DNA of 64,000 nucleotides from Marinifilum flexuosum (GCF_003610555.1 NZ_RAPQ01000008.1:248001-312000); one strand, 5' to 3'. Positions 9,017 through 18,738 are shown, counted from the first letter of the stretch. Numbers and translations: made by a program. Notes: generated from the sequence alone by a model not told the origin.

Positions 9017-9703
9017 ATGAGAGAGATGAGCATAGATCTTATATTCATGCTAACCAGGGATGATAAAACAGTACAAGATGCCAGACAGTATGTGAAGGAA
9101 ATTGTGGCAGAGGGCGTAAAACATATCGGTTTTAAGGATGTGGGTTTGCCTTTTGAAGATCTGAAAGAATTAACACAGGATTTGAGGCAGGCAGGAGTAA
9201 CGGTTTATTTGGAAGTGGTAAGTTTAGATTCGGAGAGCGAAATTAACTCAGCAAAGGTGGCAATGGATTTAAATGTAGATTACCTGTTGGGAGGCACAAG
9301 ACCAGAGTTAATTGCACCTTTGGTGAAAGATCATTCATTAAAATATTATCCTTTTGTAGGTCGCGTTGAAGATCACCCAAGTATTTTGAAGGGAAGTATT
9401 ACTGAAATAGCTACACAAGCCGAAGAAATAACCAGTCTTGATGGTGTAGATGGTTTGGATTTATTGGCTTACCGCCACGTAGAGGAAGATATTCCAAGCT
9501 TAATTAAAGAAGTATGTAAACTATCAAAAAAGCCGATAATTGTAGCTGGCAGTATTGATAGTGTATCGAGGATAGAAGCAGTTAAAGCTACCAAGGCTGC
9601 TGCCTTTACAGTTGGAACGGCAGCCTTTGAACGATCATTCCCTGCCAACAGATCAGGGGTTGGAGGACAGGTTGAATGTATTCTAAAAACTTGTGCAAGT
9701 TAA
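9017..9703 (+). CDS. Putative TIM-barrel enzyme (HisA/phosphate-binding barrel type)
   Basis: The frame reaches back to 8918, but a promoter at 8944-8972 places the start at the ATG at 9017 or the one at 9026, giving about 228 residues. The order of strands (IDLIFMLTR, VKHIGFKD, VTVYLEVV, DYLLGG, KYYPFVGR, GLDLLAYR, KPIIVAGSI, AAFTVGTA) fits a (beta/alpha)8 barrel. The late GSI and GTA segments lie where barrels of the HisA/HisF kind bind phosphate. No catalytic motif is clear enough to name a substrate. There is no signal peptide and no linked pathway gene. The two small-RNA genes lie just downstream. Confidence 0.65.
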   Translation: MREMSIDLIFMLTRDDKTVQDARQYVKEIVAEGVKHIGFKDVGLPFEDLKELTQDLRQAGVTVYLEVVSLDSESEINSAKVAMDLNVDYLLGGTRPELIAPLVKDHSLKYYPFVGRVEDHPSILKGSITEIATQAEEITSLDGVDGLDLLAYRHVEEDIPSLIKEVCKLSKKPIIVAGSIDSVSRIEAVKATKAAAFTVGTAAFERSFPANRSGVGGQVECILKTCAS

Positions 9704-9758
9704 ACTCGAAAAAATCCAACAATCAGTAAAGTTTTCACATTCTTTAACACTTCTTCTC

Positions 9759-9788
9759 ATTTGTTAACGCAAATGTTAAATACATTTG
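9759..9788 (+). promoter_or_regulatory. Promoter region of small-RNA copy A
   Basis: TTTG (9760-9763), 17 bases, TACATTTG (9781-9788). The region also contains alternating half-sites CATTTG (9759), CAAATG (9771) and CATTTG (9783), which form two overlapping inverted repeats across the promoter, a possible operator. Confidence 0.6.
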
Positions 9789-9793
9789 TTACA

Positions 9794-9880
9794 GACAAAA
9801 GAGATAGATTAGGTTTTTTCATAGAATAATAGATTAGGAGTTTAAATAGATTACCCGGCTTACCAGCCGGGTTTTTTATT
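9794..9880 (+). ncRNA. Small RNA, family copy A
   Basis: The predicted transcript of about 87 nt starts a few bases after the TACATTTG box at 9781-9788. It ends in an eight-pair hairpin (acccggct/agccgggt, 9853-9872) followed by six T. Its middle (agattaggttttttcatag and agattaggagtttaaatag) aligns with the other four copies, but it is the most diverged. No open frame of meaningful length is present. The call rests on the promoter-core-terminator layout and the presence of copies B to E. Confidence 0.65.
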
Positions 9881-9966
9881 TTGTATACATTTCTAGAAAA
9901 CGGAGCTTAAGTTTCTTTAACTTCCTTTGAGACCATTTAACGATTAAATGAGATACTTTTACAATA

Positions 9967-10053
9967 GAGAAAACAAACAAGTAGTTTCTCTTAGATTTAG
10001 GTTAGTAAATAGTGGTTAGTAAAGAAAGCTTAGGGTGGTGCCTAAGCTTTTTT
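9967..10053 (+). ncRNA. Small RNA, family copy B
   Basis: The transcript is about 87 nt. The -7 box is poorer (TACTTTTA at 9954-9961). The 29-nt core at 9991-10019 is identical, base for base, to copies C, D and E on the other strand 43 kb away, although the flanks differ. The core contains GGTTAG twice and should be largely unpaired. The terminator is a nine-pair stem aagcttagg/cctaagctt (10026-10049) with a T run. Confidence 0.7.
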
Positions 10054-10206
10054 CGTTTGTAGCAAGTACTTGTATACTGCACCATGTGCAAGGAATTTTG
10101 GCTGGGACGAAATTTAATTTAAACAAAATATAGAATTAAGTGAACATATTTTGTAGATTTGTATATCAATTAACAGTTTAATCTTTATTAATATAAAATC
10201 CCAACC

Positions 10207-10653
10207 ATGAAAAAATCAATAGTTATATTATTTGTGCTGATTGGATTTTCATTAAGTGCACAGAATACGAAACTTGAAGTATTGAAAGAATTTGTTGCAG
10301 GTTCAATAAGTTTTAATGATGAATTTGCAGATTTAGGACAGCCGATTGTTACCATCAATAAATTAGCAGAAAAGCAAGCTGATAAAACAATTGACTTGAC
10401 TAAAGACAATATCAAAGAAACATTGGAGCTTGCTAAAACCTACAAAACATGTATTATTACTGTTGGTGTACATACCATTGTAAAAATTACCGATTTTGAG
10501 AATTGCAGTCCAAGTGGTGCTTGGGGAGCAAGTATGCCAATGGCAAAAGGATATGTTCAGAAAGCTGGAGTTTTGAACGAGAAGAATGACTATATCAAAA
10601 ACATTATTGGTCGTCCAGGATCTCAGGAAAGAAAAGTTTTTCTTTTTAAATAA
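10207..10653 (+). CDS. Small exported protein of unknown function
   Basis: This 148-residue protein begins with a clear signal peptide (MKKSIVILFVLIGFSLSAQ, cleavage likely after SAQ). The mature part has no membrane segment. It contains two cysteines (Cys in TYKTCIITV and in FENCSPSG) that could form a disulphide. A Gly/Ala/Ser-rich stretch (SPSGAWGASMPMAKGYV) follows the second. I recognise no family. The gene is monocistronic: a TAGATTTG box lies at 10154-10161 and a strong palindromic terminator follows the stop. Confidence 0.75.
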   Translation: MKKSIVILFVLIGFSLSAQNTKLEVLKEFVAGSISFNDEFADLGQPIVTINKLAEKQADKTIDLTKDNIKETLELAKTYKTCIITVGVHTIVKITDFENCSPSGAWGASMPMAKGYVQKAGVLNEKNDYIKNIIGRPGSQERKVFLFK

Positions 10654-10669
10654 AGAAATCAAAATAATT

Positions 10670-10703
10670 AAAAAGCCCGATATGAATTCATATCGGGCTT
10701 TTT
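10670..10703. terminator. Bidirectional terminator, perfect 34-bp palindrome
   Basis: The palindrome is centred on gaattc, with gcccgatat/atatcgggc stems and A/T runs at both ends. It serves the plus-strand gene ending at 10653 and the minus-strand gene ending at 10708. Confidence 0.9.
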
Positions 10704-10707
10704 GTTC

Positions 10708-12294
10708 TTATTGGTAGTCGTAAATTTCGAAAGTAACACGTCTGTTGTTGGCCCTGCTTTGATTGTCGGTATTAGCTACAACCGGATTGCTTTCTCCGTG
10801 CGGAATAATGATAATTCGATTGTCTGGAACACCATTTAAAATTAAATAGTTTTTAACCGTTGTAAGGCGTTTATAGGCCAATTCGATATTCGAATCATCG
10901 GAGCCAATATCATCAGTATGACCATGCATTTTAAGAATGTAAGAATTGTTTTCTACCATCATTTTGATAACGGTAACCAGTTTCCTGCGAGAATATTCGG
11001 TTAATTCATATTTACCGAAGGCAAAATAGATATTTTCCAATCGCTCTTCCATTTCGATTCTTTCCTCCTTTTGTTCAGGACAGCCATTGTTTGCTGCAAT
11101 ACCAGGAATCTCAGGACAGTAATCTTCACTATCTACCACGCCATCCTGATCAGAATCAACAGGACAACCATTTTCATCAACAATATAGAAAGGTGGAGTT
11201 CCGGGACAATCGTCTTTTTCATCAGGTACACCATCCCGATCTTCATCGCTCATTTTCTCTTCTTTCTCCATTTGTTCCAGTTCGTGGCGCAAGCGGTCAA
11301 TCTTTTTGTATTTCTCAGCCAATAACGATTTTAATGTGCTTACATCATTGTCTAGAATCCTTTCCGGTTCTCTTTTCTTTTTTGATTTTAATCGATATCC
11401 GATGAGGAATTCATGATTATTGGATGAATACCTTCCTGTTTTTTGGATGCCAATATCGTATGAATATCCAATTACAAAGTTTTTTAATACATTCACACCG
11501 ACATTTAATCCAACCGAAAAATCGTCTCTGTAATTCACTGCGAACCAACCTTTGTCTGCAAGCTTGGCAATTACATTTACATCGAACTGAACAGGAGAGC
11601 TATCTGCATATCTCATCATAAGGTATGGAGTAACACTCAAATCTCTAATGCGCGGAATTTTAAACTCGTAACCTCCGCTTAGCATGGCATGACGAACCAG
11701 GTTGTATGATGATTCAGATCCATCCCTGCTTTCACTTACCGAATTGTTTAAAAGTTGTGGAATGGTTAAACCCACCACCACATTTTTATAGGTGTAATAC
11801 AAACCCATATTTGCCATGAGTTCGGTATTTTTAAAATCTGTATTAATCAGGTAAGGATCGTCAGGGTTTGCTCTTAAATCGTTCATGTTTACCCTAAAAT
11901 CGGATATTCCGGCAGATAGACCAAACCTTAAAAAGTGATCGGTAGCAATTTCAAGCCTGTAAGAATAGCTTGCCAGGGCTTGTGTATTGTCAAAAATTCC
12001 AACATTGTCGTTTACCAAACTAAAACCAAGTCCGTATTTTGCTTCTTTCAAAGCTGCATCGGCAGTAAAAACATGTGTAACCTGACCGCCATCAAAATCA
12101 GCAAATTTCTGATTCCTTAACAGGTATGCATTAAACAAGTTGTTCGCTCCTGCAGCAGCAGGATTGTACACTGTTGGATTGATATAGTATTGGTCGAGCA
12201 AGGGAACCTGCTGCGCCTTTAGCTTATTTTCGCAGAAACAAACCAGAATAAAAATGAATATCGGAATATATTTAGTAACGTAAAATTGTTTCAT
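10708..12294 (-). CDS. PorP/SprF family protein fused to TSP3 repeats and an OmpA domain
   Basis: This 528-residue outer-membrane protein starts with a signal peptide. It continues with the PorP/SprF barrel (about 28-315; typical QVPLLDQYYINPTVYNPA start), a short charged coiled coil (LRHELEQMEKEEK), thrombospondin type 3 calcium-binding repeats (DRDGVPDEKDDCPGT, DSDQDGVVDSEDYCP), and a C-terminal OmpA peptidoglycan-binding domain (HGHTDDIGSD ... ANNRRV). PorP/SprF proteins belong to T9SS and gliding machinery. The OmpA fusion would tie the barrel to the cell wall. It lies 12 bases after a CHU_C-tailed protein and is surely co-transcribed with it; such pairs usually hold a T9SS type B cargo at the surface (family knowledge). 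Confidence 0.9.
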   Translation of the reverse strand: MKQFYVTKYIPIFIFILVCFCENKLKAQQVPLLDQYYINPTVYNPAAAGANNLFNAYLLRNQKFADFDGGQVTHVFTADAALKEAKYGLGFSLVNDNVGIFDNTQALASYSYRLEIATDHFLRFGLSAGISDFRVNMNDLRANPDDPYLINTDFKNTELMANMGLYYTYKNVVVGLTIPQLLNNSVSESRDGSESSYNLVRHAMLSGGYEFKIPRIRDLSVTPYLMMRYADSSPVQFDVNVIAKLADKGWFAVNYRDDFSVGLNVGVNVLKNFVIGYSYDIGIQKTGRYSSNNHEFLIGYRLKSKKKREPERILDNDVSTLKSLLAEKYKKIDRLRHELEQMEKEEKMSDEDRDGVPDEKDDCPGTPPFYIVDENGCPVDSDQDGVVDSEDYCPEIPGIAANNGCPEQKEERIEMEERLENIYFAFGKYELTEYSRRKLVTVIKMMVENNSYILKMHGHTDDIGSDDSNIELAYKRLTTVKNYLILNGVPDNRIIIIPHGESNPVVANTDNQSRANNRRVTFEIYDYQ

Positions 12295-12306
12295 TGTTGA
12301 GTGGTT

Positions 12307-15300
12307 TTAATTTCCCAGAATTGATAAGCTTCCTTTTACAGGTTTAATTTCTCCTGATTCAAATTCAATTAGATAATAGTATGCACCATTAGGCAGAATT
12401 GAACCATTAAAGCTTCCTTTCCAATCGTTTTGATATGATTTGGAGTGGTAAACTTCCTGACCGTAGATATTAAAAACATATACTTCCGGGTTTCCCAGAC
12501 TCGGGTCGTAATGAATTTTCCAGGTATCATTTATTCCATCTCCATTAGGAGTTAAAGCGTTGTTAACAATGATTTTCTGATCTTCATCCAGTTTTATTTC
12601 AACCAATTGTCCGGCATCAGAAGAGCGACAGGCATTTCCATCAACTACCAAAACCTGGTAGGTGCCAGATTCAAGATTGGTAAGTTCATAAACCGGATTA
12701 TCGCTTGTTGTAGTTTCTCCCGGATTAATGATGTAAGTATAAGGAGCAACTCCATCCGAAACCGAAATTACCAGGTTACCATCGTATCCCGTGTGCACAT
12801 CGGTGCTAACAATCTGCAATTTTGGATTGCTTTGTAATGTGTAGTTAGGTTTTGCTGCAATTAGCTTATCACTACAATTTCCAATGCTTACAAACAAGTT
12901 AGAGTTGATGTTTGGAACAATATCTTCAAATACTATTGGACCTCCATCTCCAATAATTTCCGAGAGGATGTTATCACCATCCTGAAGAATGTATTCAATG
13001 CCAGAAATTGTATTGGTTAATTCAATATCAATGGCTTCCCCTTCGCAAAACTCTTCAGGAGTAGCAAAGTTTTCAACGGAATTGGTACTGATATCAGGAA
13101 CTGTAATCAATTTGGTATTGTCAAGAGCAAGCGGATTAGTACAAACCATTTCGTGAGCGTACACCGTGTATGTACTGCTAGTGCTCGGATATTGTTCTGG
13201 AAATTGAATGGTGCCACCATTTCCAACTACATTGGGTTCGATTAACTTGCTGCCATCATGCAATTGATAAAAAATATCAGCTTGACTGTTTTCTACCGAA
13301 ATAACTACCTCTTCGCCAGCACAAATGGTATCGCGATTGCTTAAAATGGTTTTGCTGATTTCAGGAGAATGGTGAACATCAACATCAACCGTATATCGAA
13401 TGTCAACCGGAGCCAAACATCTTTCTCCTAATGCTTCAATTCTATAGGTGGTTGAATTGGCAGGAGCTGTTGGTTCAAAGTTGACTGTTTCGTTGTTACC
13501 TGTTATAGGAGATCCAATGGCTGTGTTTCCTTCCCAAAGCTGATATTGAACTCTTGTGTCGGTTGGAGTTAGTGAAACAACAACTTGCTCGCCTTCACAA
13601 ATGGTATGTTTGTCGATTGTAGGATGCAGGTGAATTTCAGGTTGTAAACCCACATTAACTCTTATGCTTTCATCTAGGTATTGCTGAGTTCCACAGGCTT
13701 CGTTTGTAGCAATTACCTGGTAGGTTACCGAACGGAAAGGTGAGAACTCGGGAAATGATAAGGCTGATCCTGTTCCATCAACAGGATCTCCTTCCAAATA
13801 GGTACCATCAAAAAGTTGATATTTTACGCCTACCTCACTTGAATCAATGGAGATAATGGTGTTTTCTCCAACACAAATTTCAGGTTCTGAAATGCTAACA
13901 TCCATTGTTGTAACTGGCAATGGAACCACAGTTAAATCATATGTGTTTTGTAAGTCAAGTCTGTCATTACATCCAGTCATGGTAGTTTCCACAATGTAGC
14001 TTGTGCTTGTTGTTGGCGAAACCGAGGTGAAGTTAAGTGTTCCACTATTTCCGGTTGCCATGTCCAAAACAGATCCAGTTTGATCCTTTAACCAATAAGA
14101 TAATCCTGATTCAGAATTTTCAACTGAAATTACCACAGGAGTATTTAAACTTTCACAAATCTGATTGTGATCTGCTGTAACTGCTAAGTCGAGTTTTGGT
14201 CCTGTGTTTACAGTAATGTTACTGGTGTTTGGATAAACAACAGGAGAGGTGCACAGTAAGTTTTGTGCTTGAATACTTAGTGTTTGAGATTGCTTAGGCT
14301 TAATAAAGATACTTATGTCAGTGCCATTGCCTTCAACTTCTCCTAACTTGCCTTCAATACTACCAATCACTTCATACTTGATTGTATTTTCGCTTCCGGT
14401 AATGGTGACTGCAATAATTTCACCTTCGCAAATTTCAGCAGGATCAACAGCATAACTAATTGTTCCTGCTGGTTGTGGATATACGGTAACTGTGACTTGA
14501 TTGGTGAATTCGTATACGGTTGAACAGGTAGATTTTATGGCATCTACCAGGTAATTGGTAGTGCTAAGCGGACTAACTGCTGGAAAATCGATTTGACTGC
14601 CATTGCCAGCAATAGGAGTGCCAATGTTTCCAGATGCATCCTTCAACTGATATTGTACATCGTTTTCAGTGTTTTCAATACTGAAAATTGTTGATTCACC
14701 TTCACAAATTTCAGCAGGAATCGCCTTTACAACAAGATCCAAATCAGGTTTAGGATTTACAGTAATCGTTGATTTCTGATTTAAAGTATTTACAGTGCTA
14801 CAATTGTTTTTGATTGCTTGAACTTCGTAAGTTTTCGAAGAATTTGGCGAAAGATTAAACTCAATACTTCCTCCGTTTCCAGTTATGCTTGGTCCTATTG
14901 TTGAGATTCCATCAAACAATTGATAATTTACATCATTTTCACTTCCATCAACGAATATTGAAATGTTCTCACCTTCACAAATGTCAGCAAAATTTGGAGT
15001 TACATTAAGCGTGATATCGGCTTGGGGATTTACTTTAATCTCAATGGTGTTATCCAGGTTTTTAGTTTCAGAACACTCTGTTGAGTTAATTTCAACATGA
15101 TATGTGGTAGTTGCATTAGGGCTTACTTCTGCAAAAGAAATAGAATTTCCATCGCCTGTTACTGGAGTTCCTACCGGGTTTGTTCCATCAGTAAGTTGAT
15201 ATTCGACTCCATTTTCCGATTCCTCTAAACGAATCACAGCAGTTTCGCCAAGACAAAGCTCGGTATCATCAGCATTTAAATTGATATCTGTTCTTGGGGT

Positions 15301-16212
15301 TGTTCCGACTGTTACCAATATTTTTTGATCCAGGTTGTAATAGTTCAGACAACTAGGGCCAAAAGCTCTAAGGGTATATAGCTCTGTACTGGTTGGCGTT
15401 AATGTAAATACCAGGTTGCTGCCATTCCCCGTTAATGGTCCCGCAATATATGTACTACCATCAAATATTTGGTAGTCAATTCCAATCTCTGAATTTTCTA
15501 TGGTAATGTTTACCGATTCTCTTATACAGATTTGATTGTTATCTGCGTAGGCAACCAAGTCAATTTTTGGAGCAGCTGCCACATTAATTGAGGTAGTATT
15601 GTTTAGCATGATTTGATCGTAACAAGAACCACCAGCTACAAATATCTGGTAAGTCGTGTTGCTGGCCGGAAAAACTTGTGGAAATTGGATTGTTCCTCCA
15701 TTCCCAGCTATTGCTGGAGGAAAGTCATCAGGTCCATTATTTAAAAGGTAAGTGTAGCCAGATTCAGTGTTGTCAACCGAAATGATTACGCCTTCGCCTT
15801 TACAGATCTGTGTTTCCGATGCTGACACTAACAAATTTAAATTAGGTCCAGAGCTAACAGTTACAGTAATGGTTTCTGTCAGATTAACGCTTTCGCTGGT
15901 ATTTGTATTGGTAGCCGTAATGCTATATGTTGTTGTTACACTTGGTTTTGAGTTAAACGATATTTGAGAGCCTGTCCCGTTAATTGGAGCACCCTCATTT
16001 ACACCATCGGCTTTAAGTTGGTATTCAACACCAACTTCGCTACTTGCTAAAAAAATACTTATTACTTCTCCTTCGCAAATTGCTGATTTATCAATGCTTA
16101 TGTCAATCGAATTATCAGGTGGTACCTGAGCTGCAATTGCAATAAATTGGTTGGAAAATAGCAAGTAAACAAATAAAAGAGTAGTATGTAGATAGGGGTA
16201 GAAATGCTTCAT
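12307..16212 (-). CDS. Large T9SS type B (CHU_C) surface protein with twelve Ig-like repeats
   Basis: The protein has 1301 residues: a signal peptide, then about twelve repeats of roughly 95 residues. Each contains a motif of the type ICEGE..I (for example SAICEGEVISI, PAEICEGESTIF, DTICAGEEVVI) and a later VxYQL and GNGxxIxF pair. A short carbohydrate-binding-like segment (SGTYQVLVVDGNACRSSD) precedes the C-terminal gliding-motility domain (TPNGDGINDTWKI ... NGAYYYLIEF), the sorting signal for T9SS type B export. The role is inferred as adhesin or surface-layer fibre. It is first in a two-gene operon with the PorP-OmpA gene. Confidence 0.9.
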   Translation of the reverse strand: MKHFYPYLHTTLLFVYLLFSNQFIAIAAQVPPDNSIDISIDKSAICEGEVISIFLASSEVGVEYQLKADGVNEGAPINGTGSQISFNSKPSVTTTYSITATNTNTSESVNLTETITVTVSSGPNLNLLVSASETQICKGEGVIISVDNTESGYTYLLNNGPDDFPPAIAGNGGTIQFPQVFPASNTTYQIFVAGGSCYDQIMLNNTTSINVAAAPKIDLVAYADNNQICIRESVNITIENSEIGIDYQIFDGSTYIAGPLTGNGSNLVFTLTPTSTELYTLRAFGPSCLNYYNLDQKILVTVGTTPRTDINLNADDTELCLGETAVIRLEESENGVEYQLTDGTNPVGTPVTGDGNSISFAEVSPNATTTYHVEINSTECSETKNLDNTIEIKVNPQADITLNVTPNFADICEGENISIFVDGSENDVNYQLFDGISTIGPSITGNGGSIEFNLSPNSSKTYEVQAIKNNCSTVNTLNQKSTITVNPKPDLDLVVKAIPAEICEGESTIFSIENTENDVQYQLKDASGNIGTPIAGNGSQIDFPAVSPLSTTNYLVDAIKSTCSTVYEFTNQVTVTVYPQPAGTISYAVDPAEICEGEIIAVTITGSENTIKYEVIGSIEGKLGEVEGNGTDISIFIKPKQSQTLSIQAQNLLCTSPVVYPNTSNITVNTGPKLDLAVTADHNQICESLNTPVVISVENSESGLSYWLKDQTGSVLDMATGNSGTLNFTSVSPTTSTSYIVETTMTGCNDRLDLQNTYDLTVVPLPVTTMDVSISEPEICVGENTIISIDSSEVGVKYQLFDGTYLEGDPVDGTGSALSFPEFSPFRSVTYQVIATNEACGTQQYLDESIRVNVGLQPEIHLHPTIDKHTICEGEQVVVSLTPTDTRVQYQLWEGNTAIGSPITGNNETVNFEPTAPANSTTYRIEALGERCLAPVDIRYTVDVDVHHSPEISKTILSNRDTICAGEEVVISVENSQADIFYQLHDGSKLIEPNVVGNGGTIQFPEQYPSTSSTYTVYAHEMVCTNPLALDNTKLITVPDISTNSVENFATPEEFCEGEAIDIELTNTISGIEYILQDGDNILSEIIGDGGPIVFEDIVPNINSNLFVSIGNCSDKLIAAKPNYTLQSNPKLQIVSTDVHTGYDGNLVISVSDGVAPYTYIINPGETTTSDNPVYELTNLESGTYQVLVVDGNACRSSDAGQLVEIKLDEDQKIIVNNALTPNGDGINDTWKIHYDPSLGNPEVYVFNIYGQEVYHSKSYQNDWKGSFNGSILPNGAYYYLIEFESGEIKPVKGSLSILGN

Positions 16213-16643
16213 TCAATAGATTTAGGTTATAGTGGATTTATTAAGCTTATAATTAATTGTTTTCTGAAAAAATAGTTGAATGAGAAATGAATTCAATATA
16301 TCTTCTTTAATATTTTGATTTTTTTAAGATTTTAAACAATTTATTAATACGATTAATAAGTAGATTTGTTTGTTTAATCTTTCTGGTATTTAGTTTGTTA
16401 GGGATTTGAAGGGTAAATACACAAATTAAAAGCTAAAACATGCAACTCTACCTATCCAGTTGTGATTGACACATTGCACTAAAAATAGATAAAAAATTGA
16501 CAAATAGACAATAATTGAAGACAAATGTATTTTATTTTGCTGTCAATCAATTATGGTAAGTTGCAAGGATTCCTAAAATATCAGAATGAACTACCAATAT
16601 ATTTTTATACATTTGTTAGAATTACATAATATGGATTGAAAAT
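16213..16643. other. Divergent intergenic region, AT-rich
   Basis: No open frame of note lies between the CHU_C gene and the dCMP deaminase gene. A TACATTTG box at 16608-16615 fits the deaminase promoter. A reverse TACATTTG at 16522-16529 could start the CHU_C transcript with a leader of about 300 nt; this second site is weak. Confidence 0.45.
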
Positions 16644-17093
16644 ATGATGAATAAAGAATCGGTGAGTGTACGAAGTAAGCAAGATAAGTTAGACAGAAGA
16701 TATTTGAGAATGGCTTTGGTGTGGGCTGAAAATTCATATTGTAAAAGAAGACAGGTGGGAGCTTTAATCGTAAAAGATAAGATGATCATCTCTGACGGTT
16801 ACAATGGAACACCTTCTGGCTTTGAAAATGTATGTGAGGATGACAACTTTAAGACCAAACCTTACGTACTACATGCAGAAGCCAATGCTATTACCAAAGT
16901 TGCAAAATCAGGTAACAGTAGTGAAAATGCTACTTTATATGTTACCGCTTCCCCTTGTATTGAGTGTGCAAAGTTGATTATTCAAGCCGGAATTGTTCGA
17001 GTTATCTATTCTGAAGAGTATCATAGTACTGACGGAATTGATTTATTAATGAGAGCTGGTATTGAAACAAAGTATATCAATCTGAACGAATAG
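16644..17093 (+). CDS. dCMP deaminase (ComEB type)
   Basis: This 149-residue zinc deaminase converts dCMP to dUMP to feed dTMP synthesis. The zinc site is visible as HAEANAI (His and catalytic Glu) and PCIECAKL (two Cys). The N-terminal pattern YLRMALVWAENSYCKRRQVGA is the deoxycytidylate deaminase version of the fold. Its length matches the family. It is followed after 16 bases by the CtpA-type protease gene, probably in one transcript. The promoter box is at 16608. Confidence 0.9.
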   Translation: MMNKESVSVRSKQDKLDRRYLRMALVWAENSYCKRRQVGALIVKDKMIISDGYNGTPSGFENVCEDDNFKTKPYVLHAEANAITKVAKSGNSSENATLYVTASPCIECAKLIIQAGIVRVIYSEEYHSTDGIDLLMRAGIETKYINLNE

Positions 17094-17109
17094 AATTAAA
17101 ACAAAATAC

Positions 17110-18711
17110 ATGAGTTACAACAATAAAAGAAGTGCAATATTCCTACCAATTCTAATCACCTTAGCCATTGTAGTTGGTATGTTTATTAACTCCCTGTTTC
17201 AAGGAAACAGTAAAGGAGAATCAACAATTTTCCAGTTGCCTAAGGCAGGAAGTAAGTTGGAGGTGGTGTTGGATATGGTTGAATCGGATTATGTAGATAC
17301 AATTAGTTCGGCAGATTTGGTAGAGCAGGCAATTCCTGCACTACTGAAAGATCTCGATCCACATACCGTATACATTCCAGCTAAGGATTTACAACGGGTG
17401 AATGAAGATTTAAAAGGAAATTTTGGTGGAATTGGTGTTCAGTTTATTCGTTACCAGGATACTGTAGCAATTGTACGAGTTATACCAGGCGGACCATCAG
17501 AATTGGCAGGCATTAAGGCTGGTGACAGATTGGTTACCGTTAATGATACTTCCATTGTTGGTAAAGAACTTAAAGATAATGACATCATAAGTAGGTTAAA
17601 AGGACCAAAAGGTACTCCGGTAAAAGTTGGTGTTTATCGCAGAAGTAGCAATGAAACTTTAGAAATGGAATTGTTGAGAGGATCAATACCAGTTCCAAGT
17701 GTTGATGTTGCCTACATGATTAATGATGAAGTTGGATACATTAAAGTGAGCCGTTTTGCAGCAACAACTTATTTCGAGTTTTCTGAAGGATTAGAGAGGT
17801 TAAAGTCTGAAGGAGTGAAGAAGCTGATTGTGGATCTTCGAGGAAATACTGGAGGTTATTTGTCTGAGGCTACCAACATGATTAACGAATTCCTTTCCGA
17901 AAATAAAATGATGGTTTATACCGAAGGTAAATCACAACCAAGAACCGATTACAAATCAAATGGAAATGGTAGATTTCAGGACTTGCCGGTTATCGTGTTG
18001 ATTGATGAGGTTTCGGCTTCGGCAAGTGAAATTTTTGCAGGTGCAATACAGGATAACGACAGGGGTAAAATTGTAGGACGCCGTTCGTTTGGTAAAGGTT
18101 TGGTACAAGAGCAAAGACGATTGCCTGATGGTTCGGCATTGCGTTTAACAGTTGCTCGTTACTACACGCCAACAGGCCGATGTATTCAGAAACCATACAA
18201 CAATGGCAAAGAAGAGTATTACAATGATTTGAACCTTAGATTTATTCATGGAGAGTTTGAGAAAAAAGATTCCATCCATTTTAATGATTCATTAAAATTT
18301 ACAACTCCAGGCGGAAATACCGTTTACGGAGGTGGTGGTATCATGCCAGATGTTTTCATTCCTGTTGATACTTCGGGCTACTCAAATTATTTCCGTGATT
18401 TGAGAAGAAAAGGCATCATCTACCAATACGCATTCTCTTTTGTAGATCAGTACAGAGAGCAAATGCAAGGTTTAAAAACTCACAAGGATGTATTAAATTT
18501 TGTGAAGGACAAAGCCATTATTAAGAACTTGGTAGCTTACGCTGATAAAAAGGGAGTAAAACCAGATTCGAAAGGATTAAGACAATCACGTAAAGTGATA
18601 GAAACGCAATTGAAAGCTTATATTGCTCGCGATTTAATTGATGATATTGGATTTTATCCAATCATTAGGGAACTGGATAAAACCTTAATAGAAGCCGAAA
18701 CTCAATTTTAG
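17110..18711 (+). CDS. S41 family C-terminal processing peptidase (CtpA/Prc type)
   Basis: The protein has 533 residues. An N-terminal membrane anchor (IFLPILITLAIVVGMFI) is followed by a short helical segment with the conserved DLDPHTVYIP, a PDZ domain (about 105-185; GPSELAGIKAGDR), and the tail-specific protease core. In the core, SASASEIFAG holds the catalytic Ser (about 304) and SFGKGLVQ the catalytic Lys (about 329). The substrate-binding segment DLRGNTGGYL is intact. The enzyme acts in the periplasm on misfolded or lipoprotein substrates (family knowledge). It is downstream of dCMP deaminase and ends at a terminator. Confidence 0.92.
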   Translation: MSYNNKRSAIFLPILITLAIVVGMFINSLFQGNSKGESTIFQLPKAGSKLEVVLDMVESDYVDTISSADLVEQAIPALLKDLDPHTVYIPAKDLQRVNEDLKGNFGGIGVQFIRYQDTVAIVRVIPGGPSELAGIKAGDRLVTVNDTSIVGKELKDNDIISRLKGPKGTPVKVGVYRRSSNETLEMELLRGSIPVPSVDVAYMINDEVGYIKVSRFAATTYFEFSEGLERLKSEGVKKLIVDLRGNTGGYLSEATNMINEFLSENKMMVYTEGKSQPRTDYKSNGNGRFQDLPVIVLIDEVSASASEIFAGAIQDNDRGKIVGRRSFGKGLVQEQRRLPDGSALRLTVARYYTPTGRCIQKPYNNGKEEYYNDLNLRFIHGEFEKKDSIHFNDSLKFTTPGGNTVYGGGGIMPDVFIPVDTSGYSNYFRDLRRKGIIYQYAFSFVDQYREQMQGLKTHKDVLNFVKDKAIIKNLVAYADKKGVKPDSKGLRQSRKVIETQLKAYIARDLIDDIGFYPIIRELDKTLIEAETQF

Positions 18712-18738
18712 AATAAGGTTTTCATACAAAATAGAAGA

